Numbered from the stretch's first letter, positions 16,110 through 25,466 are shown. The stretch: DNA of 64,000 bases from Pseudomonadota bacterium (GCA_021777555.1 JAJYDK010000019.1:1-64000); one strand, 5' to 3'. Numbers and translations are program-made. Notes: a model not told the origin generated them from the sequence alone.

Positions 16110-17741
16110 GTGAACGCGCGGCGCACAGATCTCACCCCCGACGTCGATCTGCTCGCGGCGCCCGGGGCCGGACCGGTGCGATTGCGCCGGCCGGTGTACC
16201 GGAATTACCTGCCGCCCTGCAACGAGGCCTGCCCGGCGGGTGAGAATATCCAGGCGTGGCTCGCGCACGCGGCGGCGGGCCGCGACCGCGAGGCCTGGGA
16301 GACCCTGGTGCGGGACAATCCGCTGCCCGCGGTGCAGGGCCGGGTGTGTTATCACCCCTGCGAGAGCGCCTGCAACCGCGCCGAGCTCGAGAGCGCGGTA
16401 TCGATTCATGCGGTGGAGCGCCATCTCGGCGCTGTGGCCCTGCGGGAAGGCTGGCCGCTTCCCGCCGCCGCCGCACCGAGCGGTCGCCGGGTGCTCATCG
16501 TCGGAGCGGGTCCCGCGGGACTCAGCGCCGGCTATCACCTGGTGCGCCTCGGGCACGCGGTCGAGATTCACGACCTCGAGCCCCTGGCCGGCGGCATGAT
16601 GCGCTTTGGCATACCGGCTTACCGCCTGCCAAGGGAGGTGCTCGATCAGGAGCTGCGCCGTCTGGAGGCCTTCGGCGTGAAGCTCGCTCTCGGGCATGCG
16701 ATCGGTGATCTGCTCGAGAGCAAGAAGACGGGCGGCTTCGATGCCGTCTTCGTCGCGATCGGCGCGCACGCTTCGCAGCACATCGACATTCCTGCTCGCG
16801 ATGCGACTCGTCTGCTCGATGCGCTGTCGCTTCTGCGCGAAGTGAGTGCCGGTGAGCGGCCGCAGCTTGGCCGGCGTGTCGTCATCTACGGCGGCGGCAA
16901 CACGGCGATCGACGCTGCGCGCACGGCCAGGCGCCTTGGGGCAGTCGATCCGCTCATCGTCTACCGGCGTGATCGCGCGCATATGCCTGCGCAGGCGTTC
17001 GAGGCGCGGGAGGCGGAAGAGGAGGGGGTGCGCTTCAAGTGGCTGTCCACGATCCGTGAGATCGCCCGCGATGGTCTCACCGTCGAGCAGATGACCCTCG
17101 ATGCCGATGGACATCCACAGCCGACCGGAAAGTTCGAGCGCATCGATGCCGATGCGGTCGTGCTCGCCGTCGGCCAGCAGAGCGAGAGCGGCTTTCTCTC
17201 GCAAGTCCCCGGGATCGAGCTCACCTCTGGCGGGTCGGTGAAGGTTGCGGCCAACCTGATGACCGGCTGTCCCGGGATCTTTGCGGGTGGCGATCTCGTG
17301 CCCGGCGAGCGCACCGTCACCGCGGCGATCGGTCATGGCAAACGGGCCGCGCGTCATCTCGATGCCTGGCTGCGCGGGACGGTCCGCACCGCACGACCGA
17401 AATCGCCGAGCGTGTCCTTCTCCATGCTGCATCTGCCGCTGTTCAGCGATGCGGCGCCCTCGATGGAGGCGAGACTTCCTCCCGAGGCGCGCACCGACGG
17501 TTTCCCGGAGGTCATGTCCGGGCTGAGCCCGGGGCAGGCGCTGCGTGAGGCGGCGCGGTGTCTTTCCTGCGGCAACTGTTACGAGTGCGACATCTGCCAG
17601 GCGGCCTGCCCGGAGCGCGTGATCGAGAAGCTCGGGACGGACCGCGGCTACCGCATCGACTACGAGCGCTGCACGGGGTGTGCGGTGTGCTTCGAGAGCT
17701 GTCCATGTCACGCGATCGGGATGGCGGATGAGCCCGAATGA
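16110..17741 (+). CDS. GltD-like NAD(P)H oxidoreductase with additional 4Fe-4S ferredoxin domain
   Basis: 543 residues from a GTG. The N-terminal iron-sulfur domain (PPCNEACPAGENIQ and VCYHPCESACN) resembles the glutamate synthase small subunit. It is followed by two dinucleotide folds: VGAGPAGLSAGYHL for FAD and YGGGNTAIDAAR for NAD(P)H. A C-terminal ferredoxin-like domain holds two Cys clusters, CGNCYECDICQAACP and CTGCAVCFESCPCH. It is a soluble flavo-iron-sulfur protein for moving electrons between NAD(P)H and ferredoxin-type clusters. Its stop overlaps the start of nifJ by 14 bp, so the two are produced together; a role as NAD(P) partner of NifJ is inferred. A true glutamate synthase role is unlikely because no large subunit is present. 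Confidence 0.85.
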   Translation: MNARRTDLTPDVDLLAAPGAGPVRLRRPVYRNYLPPCNEACPAGENIQAWLAHAAAGRDREAWETLVRDNPLPAVQGRVCYHPCESACNRAELESAVSIHAVERHLGAVALREGWPLPAAAAPSGRRVLIVGAGPAGLSAGYHLVRLGHAVEIHDLEPLAGGMMRFGIPAYRLPREVLDQELRRLEAFGVKLALGHAIGDLLESKKTGGFDAVFVAIGAHASQHIDIPARDATRLLDALSLLREVSAGERPQLGRRVVIYGGGNTAIDAARTARRLGAVDPLIVYRRDRAHMPAQAFEAREAEEEGVRFKWLSTIREIARDGLTVEQMTLDADGHPQPTGKFERIDADAVVLAVGQQSESGFLSQVPGIELTSGGSVKVAANLMTGCPGIFAGGDLVPGERTVTAAIGHGKRAARHLDAWLRGTVRTARPKSPSVSFSMLHLPLFSDAAPSMEARLPPEARTDGFPEVMSGLSPGQALREAARCLSCGNCYECDICQAACPERVIEKLGTDRGYRIDYERCTGCAVCFESCPCHAIGMADEPE

Positions 17742-20700
17742 GCAGCGCCTGTTCGAGGTGATGGACGGCAACACGGCCGTCGCCCACGTGGCGTACCGGA
17801 TCAATGATGGCTGCGCGATCTACCCGATCACCCCGGCATCGACCATGGCGGAGCTCGCCGACGAATGGGCGTCGCGGGGCATCGAGAACATCTTCGGCCG
17901 GGTGCCCTTCGTCGAGGAGCTGCAAAGCGAGGGTGGGGCGGCCGGGGCCGTGCATGGCGCTCTGCAATCGGGGGCGCTCACGACGACGTTCACGGCGTCA
18001 CAGGGACTGTTGCTCATGTTGCCCAACATGTACAAGATCGCCGGCGAGCTCACGGCGACGGTGTTTCACGTCGCTGCGCGCGCCGTGGCGACTCAGGCGC
18101 TCTCGATCTTCGGCGATCACTCCGATGTGATGGCCGCGCGGATGACCGGATTCGCGCTGCTCTGCTCGGGATCGGTGCAGGAGGCGCACGATGCGGCGCT
18201 CATCTCGCAGGCCGCGACTCTCGAGGCGCGCGTCCCGTTTCTGCATTTCTTCGACGGCTTCAGGACCTCGCACCAGATCGACAAGATCAGCGTGCTGCAG
18301 GGGCGCGAGCTGCAGGCGATGATCGATCCGCAGCTCGTGCGCGCGCACCGCTCCCGCGGACTATCCCCGGAGCACCCATTCATCCGCGGCACCTCGCACG
18401 ATCCCGACACATTCTTTCAGGCGCGTGAGGCGTGCAATCCCTATTACGCCCGCGCTCCCGGGGTGCTCGCCGAAGCGCTCTCGCGCTTTGCCACACTCAC
18501 CGGCCGGCGCTATCGGCTGTTCGAATACGAGGGCGCGGAGGATGCCGAGCGAGTGATCGTCATCATGGGTTCCGGCGCCGAGACTGCGCGTGCGGTGGCG
18601 CAGGCGCTGCGGCGCCAGGGACAGCGGGTGGGGGTTGTCCAGGTGCGTCTGTACCGGCCGTTTTCCGCGCAGCACTTTCTCGCGGCGCTGCCCGCCTCCT
18701 GCCGCGCCGTCGCGGTGCTCGATCGCACCAAGGAGCCTGGTAGCTGTGGCGAGCCGCTCTATGTGGATGTGGTTGCGACACTTGCGGAGGCGGTCGCCCG
18801 TGGCGAGCGCCGCGGCATGCCCCGGGTGGTCGGCGGCCGCTATGGGCTCGGCTCGAAGAACTTCAGCCCCGCGCAGGCCAAGGCGGTCTTCGATGAGCTA
18901 AGCAAGGCCGAGCCCCGCAACGGCTTCACGGTCGGCATCGTGGATGACCTCACGCACGGCAGCCTGGAAGTGGACCCAGCGTTCGCGATCGAGCCGCCAG
19001 GGGTGATCCGGGCGCTGTTCTTCGGCCTCGGCTCGGACGGCACGGTGGGCGCGAACAAGAACAGCGCGAAGATCATCGCGCAGGATCCGGATCGCTTTGC
19101 GCAGGCCTACTTCGTCTACGACTCGCACAAATCGGGCGCCCGCACCGTTTCGCACCTGCGCTTCGGTTCGCGGCCGATCCACGCCCCCTATCTCATCGAG
19201 TCGGCGGATTTCATCGCCTGCCACAATCCGGCGCTGCTCGAGCGCATCGAGGTGCTGCAGGCAGCCGCCGATGGCGCCATCTTCCTGCTCAACTCGCCCT
19301 ACGGGGCGCGGGAGGTCTGGAGTCATCTGCCCGCTGCCGTGCAGCGCCGGATCCTCGAGAGGCGCCTGCGTCTTTACGTGATAGATGCCTCGAGGGTGGC
19401 GCACGAGGCCGGTCTCGGCGCGCACGTGAACACGGTGCTGCAGGTGTGCTTCTTCGCGATCTCGGGCGTTCTGCCACCGGAGGAGGCGATGCGGCGAATC
19501 AAGGACTCGATCTCGAGGAGCTATCGTAAACAGGGCGCCGAGGTCATCGAGCGCAACTTCGCCGCGGTCGATCGCACGCTCGAGGCGCTCATCGAAGTGC
19601 CGATTCCCGCGGCGTGCACGAGCCTTCGCGATGCGCCGCCGCTCGTCCCGTCGGACGCGCCGCGGTTCGTGCGCGAGGTGATCGCCCCTCTCATGGCGGG
19701 GCGCGGCGATGAGCTTGCGGTGAGCAAGCTCCCTGCCGATGGCACCTTTCCCTCCGGCACGGCGGCCTACGAGAAGCGCAACGTCTCGGACACGGTGGCG
19801 GCGTGGATCCCGGAGCACTGCGTGCAGTGCGGCGAGTGTGCCTTCGTGTGCCCGCACAGCGCGATTCGGGCGAAGTACTTCGATGAGTCCCGCCTGCAGG
19901 CCGCGCCGCGGGACTTCAATTCCGCTCCGGTCAATGTGCGCGGCTTCCCGCAAGTGCGGTTCGCGTTGCAGTTCTATCCCGAGGACTGCACCGGCTGCGG
20001 GCTGTGCGTCGAGGCGTGCCCGGCGCAGGCGAAGGCGATCCAGTTGACCGCGAAGGCACCGCTGGTCGGGATCGAGCGCCTCAACATCGCCTTCTTCGAG
20101 ACACTGCCCGACAATGATCGCTCGCGTGTCGACTTCGCGACCGTGCGGGGCGTGCAGTTCCTGAGGCCGTTGTTCGAGTTCTCGGGCGCGTGCGCCGGCT
20201 GCGGCGAGACGCCCTACCTCAAGCTCCTCTCGCAGCTCTTCGGCGACCGCGCGCAGATCGCCAACGCCACCGGCTGCTCCTCGATCTACGGCGGCAATCT
20301 CCCGGTCACACCGTGGACGAAAGGTCCCGACGGGCGCGGGCCCGCCTGGTCGAATTCGCTGTTCGAGGACAACGCGGAATTCGGGTTGGGGTTCCGGCTG
20401 GCCGCCGATCAGCAGCTCGGGCGGGCGAGGGCGCTGTTGCGCGAGCTCGCGCCTACCCTCGGTGAGACGCTCGCCGGGGCCATCCTCGACGCTTCGCAGG
20501 TGCGCGAGTCGCAACTGCGCGCGCAGCGCGAGCGGGTCGAGGAGCTCAAGCGCAGGCTTCGCACCGTGGAGGAGGAGCGCGCGCGCGAGCTGTTGTCTCT
20601 GTCCGATCAGCTCGTGCGCCGCAGCATCTGGATCGTGGGCGGCGACGGCTGGGCGTATGACATCGGCTCCGCGGGCCTCGATCACGTGCTCGCGAGCGGC

Positions 20701-21327
20701 CGCGACGTGAATATCCTGGTGCTCGACACCGAGGTGTACTCGAATACGGGCGGACAGGCCTCGAAAGCGACGCCGCTCGGCGCGGTGGCGCGATTCGCCG
20801 CAGCGGGCAAACGGACCGCGCGGCGCGACCTGGCGCTGCAGGCGATCGCCTATGGCAATGTGTACGTCGCGCAGGTCGCGATGGGCGCCAATCCACAGCA
20901 GACACTGCTCGCGTTCCGAGAGGCTGAAGCGTACCCGGGCACCTCGCTCATCCTCGCCTACAGTCACTGCATCGCGCACGGCTTCGATCTGCGCTACGGC
21001 CTGCGCCAGCAGCGCCTGGCGGCCTCGAGCGGCTACTGGCCACTGTTTCGATTCAACCCCGCGATGCGCACCGTGGGCGCACGCCCCTTCCGGCTCGATT
21101 CGCTGCGCCCCACGATCCCGTTCCAGGACTATGCTTATCGGGAGCTGCGCTACCGGACGCTCACCGAGACCGATCCGCAGGCCGCCGCGGCGCTGCTCGC
21201 ACAGGCCCAGCACGTGGTCACGGAGAGATACCGGTTGTACGAGGAGCTCGCTACCCGCAGCGGGGAGAGCTTCCATCCCGCACGGAGCGTGCCGCCGCAG
21301 GCGGCGCAGGATCATGGGCATTCATAA
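17728..21327 (+). CDS. nifJ: Pyruvate:ferredoxin (flavodoxin) oxidoreductase
   Basis: 1199-residue single-chain enzyme interconverting pyruvate plus CoA with acetyl-CoA, CO2 and low-potential electrons. In order: the pyrimidine-binding domain (DGNTAVAHVAYR, IYPITPASTMAEL), the transketolase C-like domain, an EKR segment, two 4Fe-4S sites near residues 697 and 754 (CVQCGECAFVCP; CTGCGLCVEACP), a proximal-cluster motif near 822 (CAGCGETPYLK), and the thiamine diphosphate motif GGDGWAYDIG near 971 with NTGGQASK. Length is that of NifJ. The ATG at 17728 lies inside the upstream gene; a Met 11 codons later is an alternative. Oxygen-sensitive homologues suggest use at low oxygen. The 3' end overlaps polX by 14 bp. 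Confidence 0.95.
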   Translation: MSPNEQRLFEVMDGNTAVAHVAYRINDGCAIYPITPASTMAELADEWASRGIENIFGRVPFVEELQSEGGAAGAVHGALQSGALTTTFTASQGLLLMLPNMYKIAGELTATVFHVAARAVATQALSIFGDHSDVMAARMTGFALLCSGSVQEAHDAALISQAATLEARVPFLHFFDGFRTSHQIDKISVLQGRELQAMIDPQLVRAHRSRGLSPEHPFIRGTSHDPDTFFQAREACNPYYARAPGVLAEALSRFATLTGRRYRLFEYEGAEDAERVIVIMGSGAETARAVAQALRRQGQRVGVVQVRLYRPFSAQHFLAALPASCRAVAVLDRTKEPGSCGEPLYVDVVATLAEAVARGERRGMPRVVGGRYGLGSKNFSPAQAKAVFDELSKAEPRNGFTVGIVDDLTHGSLEVDPAFAIEPPGVIRALFFGLGSDGTVGANKNSAKIIAQDPDRFAQAYFVYDSHKSGARTVSHLRFGSRPIHAPYLIESADFIACHNPALLERIEVLQAAADGAIFLLNSPYGAREVWSHLPAAVQRRILERRLRLYVIDASRVAHEAGLGAHVNTVLQVCFFAISGVLPPEEAMRRIKDSISRSYRKQGAEVIERNFAAVDRTLEALIEVPIPAACTSLRDAPPLVPSDAPRFVREVIAPLMAGRGDELAVSKLPADGTFPSGTAAYEKRNVSDTVAAWIPEHCVQCGECAFVCPHSAIRAKYFDESRLQAAPRDFNSAPVNVRGFPQVRFALQFYPEDCTGCGLCVEACPAQAKAIQLTAKAPLVGIERLNIAFFETLPDNDRSRVDFATVRGVQFLRPLFEFSGACAGCGETPYLKLLSQLFGDRAQIANATGCSSIYGGNLPVTPWTKGPDGRGPAWSNSLFEDNAEFGLGFRLAADQQLGRARALLRELAPTLGETLAGAILDASQVRESQLRAQRERVEELKRRLRTVEEERARELLSLSDQLVRRSIWIVGGDGWAYDIGSAGLDHVLASGRDVNILVLDTEVYSNTGGQASKATPLGAVARFAAAGKRTARRDLALQAIAYGNVYVAQVAMGANPQQTLLAFREAEAYPGTSLILAYSHCIAHGFDLRYGLRQQRLAASSGYWPLFRFNPAMRTVGARPFRLDSLRPTIPFQDYAYRELRYRTLTETDPQAAAALLAQAQHVVTERYRLYEELATRSGESFHPARSVPPQAAQDHGHS

Positions 21328-23029
21328 TTCAGACGTTGCCGATGCCTTCGATGAGATCGCGGACCTGCTCTCGATCGAGGGCGAGAATCCCTTCCGCATC
21401 CGCGCCTACCGGCGCGCGGCGCGGATCGTGCGCAGCCTCCCCAGGGAGCTTGCCGAGATGCACGGCGCGAGTGAATACGATGCGATACCGGGCATCGGGG
21501 AGGATCTCGCGAAGAAGATCGTCGAGCTCATCGATACGGGACGCCTGAAGGCACTCGAGACGTTGCGTCGCAAGGTGCCGCCGCAAACCCGTGAGCTGCT
21601 CGGCCTGCCGGGCCTTGGTCCGGTGCGCGTGCGAGCCCTGATGAGCGAGCTCAAGGTCGCAAACCGGCGGGATCTCGAGCAAGCCATCGCCGCGGGCCGG
21701 CTCAAGACGGTGCACGGCTTCGGAGCGGGCATTCAATCGCGGCTCGAGGCTGCCCTTGCCAGGCGTGAGCCGGCCAACGGGCGGCTGCAGCGGTCGGTGG
21801 CGGCGCAGTATGCGAAGCCCCTGCGCGCGTACCTCGCCTCCCTTCCGGGGGTTTCTCGAGTCGAGATCGCGGGAAGTTATCGCCGGGGTCGCGACACCGT
21901 GGGGGATCTGGATGTGCTCGTCTGCGCCGGGCGAGGCGCCAAACCGCTCGAGGCGCTGCGCGAGTATGCCGATCTGCGCGAGATCTCCGCTTCCGGAGCG
22001 ACCAAGGCGAGCGGTATCCTTCGCAATGGCCTGCAGGTCGACGTACGGGTCGTTCCGCAGCGCAGCTTCGGCGCGGCACTGCATTATTTCACCGGGAGCA
22101 AGGATCACAACGTCCACACGCGCCGAATGGCTCAGGAGCGGGGCTGGAAGCTCAGCGAGTACGGTCTGTTCGATGGCAAGCGGCAAGTGGCCGGAGCGAC
22201 CGAAGAGAGCGTATACCGGGCCCTGGGACTCGCGTTCATACCGCCGGAGCTGCGTGAGGATCGGGGGGAGATCGAGGCGGCTGCGCGCAACGCATTGCCC
22301 GAGCTCATCGAACGCACGGATCTCAAGGGGGACCTGCATGTGCACACCGACGCTTCGGACGGAATGGATCCGCTCGAGCGCATGGTGGCCGCCGCGCAGG
22401 CGCAGAAGCTGTCCTATATCGCGATCACCGATCACGCCAAGCACCTTGGCATCGTCCACGGACTCGATGCCGAGCGGCTGGCCCGCCAGGCCGATGCCAT
22501 CGATGCGCTCAACGAGACGTTGCGAGGCTTCACGATCCTCAAGGGCGCGGAGGTGGATATCCTCGAGGACGGGCAGCTCGCGCTGCCCGATGCAGCGCTC
22601 GAGCGCCTCGATGTGGTCGTCGTGGCCGTCCACGATCACTTCGATCTCCCCGAGAGCAGGCAGACGAGGCGCATTCTGCGGGCGCTCGAGAGGCCTCGCG
22701 CCTCGGTGCTCGCCCACCCGAGCGGCCGCCTTATCGGGGAGCGTGAGCCGTATGTCTGTGATTTCAGGAAGATATTCGACGCGGTGCGCGAGCGCGGCGG
22801 GTGCCTCGAGGTGAACGGACAGCCCTCTCGGCTCGACCTGACCGACAGCCTCATCAAGGCCGCGGTCGAGCGTGGCGTACGCCTGTCGCTCGCAAGCGAT
22901 GCGCACTCGGGCGATCAGCTGGCCAATCTCGATGGCGCGATCCGCCAGGCGCGCCGCGGCTGGGTGACCCGGCGCAATGTCCTCAACACCCGGCCGGTGG
23001 CCGAGGTGCGCTCGGTGCTGCGGTCGTGA
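21314..23029 (+). CDS. polX: DNA polymerase X family protein with PHP domain
   Basis: 571 residues, the normal length of bacterial PolX. An N-terminal HhH-type lyase domain (NSDVADAFDEIADLL, YDAIPGIGEDLAKKI, LPGLGPVRVRAL) is followed by the nucleotidyltransferase palm with GSYRRGRDTVGDLDVLV near 185-202, whose aspartates bind metal. The C-terminal PHP domain carries DLHVHTDASDG near residue 340, ITDHAKH and LSLASDAHSGDQ, metal ligands of the 3'-5' exonuclease/AP endonuclease. It acts in base excision repair and gap filling. The ATG overlaps the end of nifJ by 14 bp, an odd companion for a metabolic gene. The next gene starts on its stop codon (GTGA). Confidence 0.94.
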   Translation: MGIHNSDVADAFDEIADLLSIEGENPFRIRAYRRAARIVRSLPRELAEMHGASEYDAIPGIGEDLAKKIVELIDTGRLKALETLRRKVPPQTRELLGLPGLGPVRVRALMSELKVANRRDLEQAIAAGRLKTVHGFGAGIQSRLEAALARREPANGRLQRSVAAQYAKPLRAYLASLPGVSRVEIAGSYRRGRDTVGDLDVLVCAGRGAKPLEALREYADLREISASGATKASGILRNGLQVDVRVVPQRSFGAALHYFTGSKDHNVHTRRMAQERGWKLSEYGLFDGKRQVAGATEESVYRALGLAFIPPELREDRGEIEAAARNALPELIERTDLKGDLHVHTDASDGMDPLERMVAAAQAQKLSYIAITDHAKHLGIVHGLDAERLARQADAIDALNETLRGFTILKGAEVDILEDGQLALPDAALERLDVVVVAVHDHFDLPESRQTRRILRALERPRASVLAHPSGRLIGEREPYVCDFRKIFDAVRERGGCLEVNGQPSRLDLTDSLIKAAVERGVRLSLASDAHSGDQLANLDGAIRQARRGWVTRRNVLNTRPVAEVRSVLRS

Positions 23030-23691
23030 GTGCGCAGAGCGCCGCAGCGAGCCATCGCCGGGAGCGGCGCGACCGGAGCACCGCCACTGTGAGCGTGCAC
23101 GTGCACAACCTGGCGCAGATGTTCAACTCCCTCGATCCCTCCCCCTTCTGGGATCGAGACCTCGATCGCGAGGCGGCGGAGTTCATCGAAGAGGAGTTCA
23201 GCGACAAACGCGGCGCGAGGCACTGGCGGCTGATCGTGCACGCAAGCGAAGGCGCGGACCTGACAGCCGACCTGCACAGCGCCGTAGGACGCTACTATCA
23301 ACGAATGGCGGGCTCCACGCGCCGACTTCTGCGCGAGCAGATGAAATTGGGACAGTTGTCCCTGCTCGGCGGGTCTGTGATTTTCCTGCTCAGCATGAGC
23401 GCGCGGCGAATTTTCTCCACTCTGCTTCCGCACGGCACGTCCCGCCTGCTCGATGAGGGTCTGATCATCCTCGCCTGGCTTGCGCTGTGGCGCCCCGCCG
23501 AATCGCTGGTGTACGGGTGGGTGCCGCTGTGGCGCAAGTGGAAACTGTATCAGCGTCTTGCGGCCATGCACGTCAGTGTCCGTGTTGGAAAGGCGCATGC
23601 CGGGAGCGGGCAACTTCCCGGAGCGCAACAGGAGGCGGCGGCACCCCCGTCCAGCCCGTCGGCGGCGGGGGACGAGCGGCCTTTGGCTTGA
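23026..23691 (+). CDS. Conserved hypothetical membrane protein, two membrane helices
   Basis: 221 residues from the GTG that overlaps the polX stop (GTGA), indicating coupled translation. The N-terminal half is soluble and acidic, with the striking run HVHNLAQMFNSLDPSPFW followed by DRDLDREAAEFIEEEF. Two hydrophobic segments follow at about 107-125 (LSLLGGSVIFLLSM) and 140-160 (GLIILAWLALWRPAESLVYG). The tail is Pro/Ala-rich and probably disordered. I believe similar proteins of unknown function occur in other Proteobacteria, but I cannot name a family. Nothing in it suggests an enzyme; attachment of something to the inner membrane is possible. Confidence 0.7.
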   Translation: MSAQSAAASHRRERRDRSTATVSVHVHNLAQMFNSLDPSPFWDRDLDREAAEFIEEEFSDKRGARHWRLIVHASEGADLTADLHSAVGRYYQRMAGSTRRLLREQMKLGQLSLLGGSVIFLLSMSARRIFSTLLPHGTSRLLDEGLIILAWLALWRPAESLVYGWVPLWRKWKLYQRLAAMHVSVRVGKAHAGSGQLPGAQQEAAAPPSSPSAAGDERPLA

Positions 23692-23924
23692 AGTGGGCAG
23701 ACCGATCGCCACGCTCACGATGACGTCTGCCTCGTGCAATCCTCGTGCGGCGCCCGGAAAAATAAATCTCGGGGAACTTCTGGCCAGCTTCGTGACTCGG
23801 TAGATACTATTACGTAGTGAAGCTCGCGCCAGCCGGACGGTATGCTTGCTCCGTCTCGTTGGTTGATTCCCCACGCCAGAGCGCGGCGCCCCGTTCGCGG
23901 GCGCTGCGAGAGGATAGTGGCCGC

Positions 23925-24908
23925 ATGAGAAAATCAAACGGTGTCTGGGCCATCGTCCTCGCGGCCGGAGACGGCAGGCGGCTGAGACGGCTCACCACGA
24001 CGCGCAGCGGTCTGGCGATCCCCAAGCAGTTCTGCTCGCTCGAGCGCGGCCCCTCGCTCCTGCAGGAGGCGATCGAGCGCGCGTCACGCATCGCCGATCT
24101 CGAACGCATCTGTCCGATCGTCGCGGCGCAGCATGAGCAGTGGTGGCGCGATCAGCTGCGCGGTGTGCCCCGAGACAACATCATCGTGCAGCCCGACAAC
24201 CGCGGCACTGCCAACGGAGTGCTGCTGCCGCTGCTCACGATTCTCGAGCGCGATCCGCAGGCGCGGGTCGTGCTGCTGCCTTCGGACCATCATGTGCGCG
24301 ATGAGTGGCGCCTCGCGCACTCGCTCAGCCTCGCGGCGGCACCGTCCGGAACTCCTCGTCCGCAGATCGTGCTGCTCGGGCTCGCGCCGCGCTGCGCGGA
24401 TACGCAGCTCGGATACATCGTGCCCCGTCCCGAGGAGGGACGAACCGATCACGGGGTGGAGCGGTTCGTGGAGAAGCCGGACGCGATGTGCGCGGCGGCG
24501 CTGGTGCAGCAGGGGGCGCTCTGGAACACGTTCATCATCGCGGCGGATGCGCCGGCGCTGCTCACGCTCTTCGAGCAGCGCTGCCCGGATATCGTTGCCG
24601 CCATGCATGCGGCCCTTCGTGCCACGCCGGGGGGGCGGCGGCCCGATGAGGCTCTGGCGGCGCTCTATCGGCTGCTGCCGGAGCTCGACTTTTCGCGCTC
24701 GGTGCTGCAGGGGCAGGAGGCCTGTCTGCGGGTGCTGAGCGCGCCGGAGTGCGGTTGGAGTGACCTTGGGACACCCGACCGGGTCGCCGAGGCGCTCGAT
24801 GGGCTGCGGCGGTGCGACAGCAGGCCCGTGCGCCCCGTTGACAGAGGCGTGCTCTTGAGTCTCGCCGCCCAGCACCACCAGCTGAGCGCCGCCGCCGCGC
24901 GGCAATAG
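23925..24908 (+). CDS. Mannose-1-phosphate guanylyltransferase-like nucleotidyltransferase
   Basis: 327 residues from the ATG at 23925. The N-terminal nucleotide-binding segment is AIVLAAGDGRRLRRLT with IPKQFCSL, matching GDP-mannose pyrophosphorylases (PKQF signature). IIVQPDNRGTANGVLLPLL and LPSDHHV give the metal/nucleotide site, and ERFVEKPD is the sugar-phosphate motif. It lacks the C-terminal isomerase domain of bifunctional ManC, so only guanylyl transfer to mannose-1-phosphate is expected, for GDP-mannose used in polysaccharide or glycan synthesis. No other sugar gene is nearby. The GDGRRL loop departs from the usual GxGTRL, so a different sugar or nucleotide cannot be excluded. A GGAACTT element lies upstream at 23773. 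Confidence 0.85.
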   Translation: MRKSNGVWAIVLAAGDGRRLRRLTTTRSGLAIPKQFCSLERGPSLLQEAIERASRIADLERICPIVAAQHEQWWRDQLRGVPRDNIIVQPDNRGTANGVLLPLLTILERDPQARVVLLPSDHHVRDEWRLAHSLSLAAAPSGTPRPQIVLLGLAPRCADTQLGYIVPRPEEGRTDHGVERFVEKPDAMCAAALVQQGALWNTFIIAADAPALLTLFEQRCPDIVAAMHAALRATPGGRRPDEALAALYRLLPELDFSRSVLQGQEACLRVLSAPECGWSDLGTPDRVAEALDGLRRCDSRPVRPVDRGVLLSLAAQHHQLSAAAARQ

Positions 24909-25364
24909 TCAGCGCCGGCCTTCGTGGCCTGCCTGGGCGCCCATCAGGCTGGCGAGCTCCATCAGCTCGCTTGCGACCGCGGGCAGCAGATCGTCGAGCG
25001 CCACGATGCCGAGCAGCGCTCCGGAAGCATCGACGACCGGGGCGCGGCGGACGCAGCGGGCATTCAGGGCCCCGATGGCCTCGGTCAGCCCGAGATCGGT
25101 GCGCAGCACGAGCGGATCGGGCGTCATGATCTCCCCCACCGTGAGCAGATACAGGTCGGCCCCGCGGCGTATCTCCCCGCGCACGATGTCGCGGTCGGTC
25201 AGGATGCCGATCGGATGGCGCAGCGGATCGCCACGCTTCACGATGATCAGGGCGCCCACGTGCCGATCACACAGGAGCCGCGCCGCATCGGCGAGAGGCT
25301 CGTCGCGGAAGGCGGTCTGCGGCTGGGGTGAGTATAGATCGCGTATCTTCACGGCCGTCACCAT
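24909..25364 (-). CDS. CBS-domain pair protein
   Basis: 151 residues made almost entirely of one Bateman module: CBS1 about 10-70 (ADAARLLCDRHVGALII, GILTDRDIV) and CBS2 about 78-130 (VGEIMTPDPLVLR, RCVRRAPVVDASG). Such stand-alone modules bind adenosine nucleotides and act as energy sensors or regulatory subunits. The ATG at 25364 has a strong GGAGGTG site. The stop abuts the end of the upstream plus-strand gene. It is divergent from a second CBS gene of the same architecture (25467-25907), and shared phrases such as GEIMTP and VRRAPVV suggest the two arose by duplication and inversion. The partner protein is unknown. Confidence 0.88.
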   Translation of the reverse strand: MVTAVKIRDLYSPQPQTAFRDEPLADAARLLCDRHVGALIIVKRGDPLRHPIGILTDRDIVRGEIRRGADLYLLTVGEIMTPDPLVLRTDLGLTEAIGALNARCVRRAPVVDASGALLGIVALDDLLPAVASELMELASLMGAQAGHEGRR

Positions 25365-25466
25365 AATCACCTCCGGTGGCGGTGCGCCATCCGCATTGAT
25401 ACGCATTGGCGGGCCCGTCCCGCTGTGTCGAACTTGCGGTGACCCAACAGCGCCGTGGAGGGGATC

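Noticed and set aside
13235-16243. A 1000-codon open frame antisense to ppsA and the OsmC gene.
   Set aside because: Composition is Arg/Ala/Glu-biased with no recognisable motif, while the opposite strand encodes complete PEP synthase; long antisense frames are expected at this GC content.
18898-21321. A long minus-strand frame opposite nifJ.
   Set aside because: Shadow of the nifJ codon pattern; no motif, no ribosome site.
25395-25410. TTGATACGCATTGG between the two CBS genes, resembling an FNR/Anr box.
   Set aside because: Only the left half-site TTGAT matches; the right half (ATTGG instead of ATCAA) does not.
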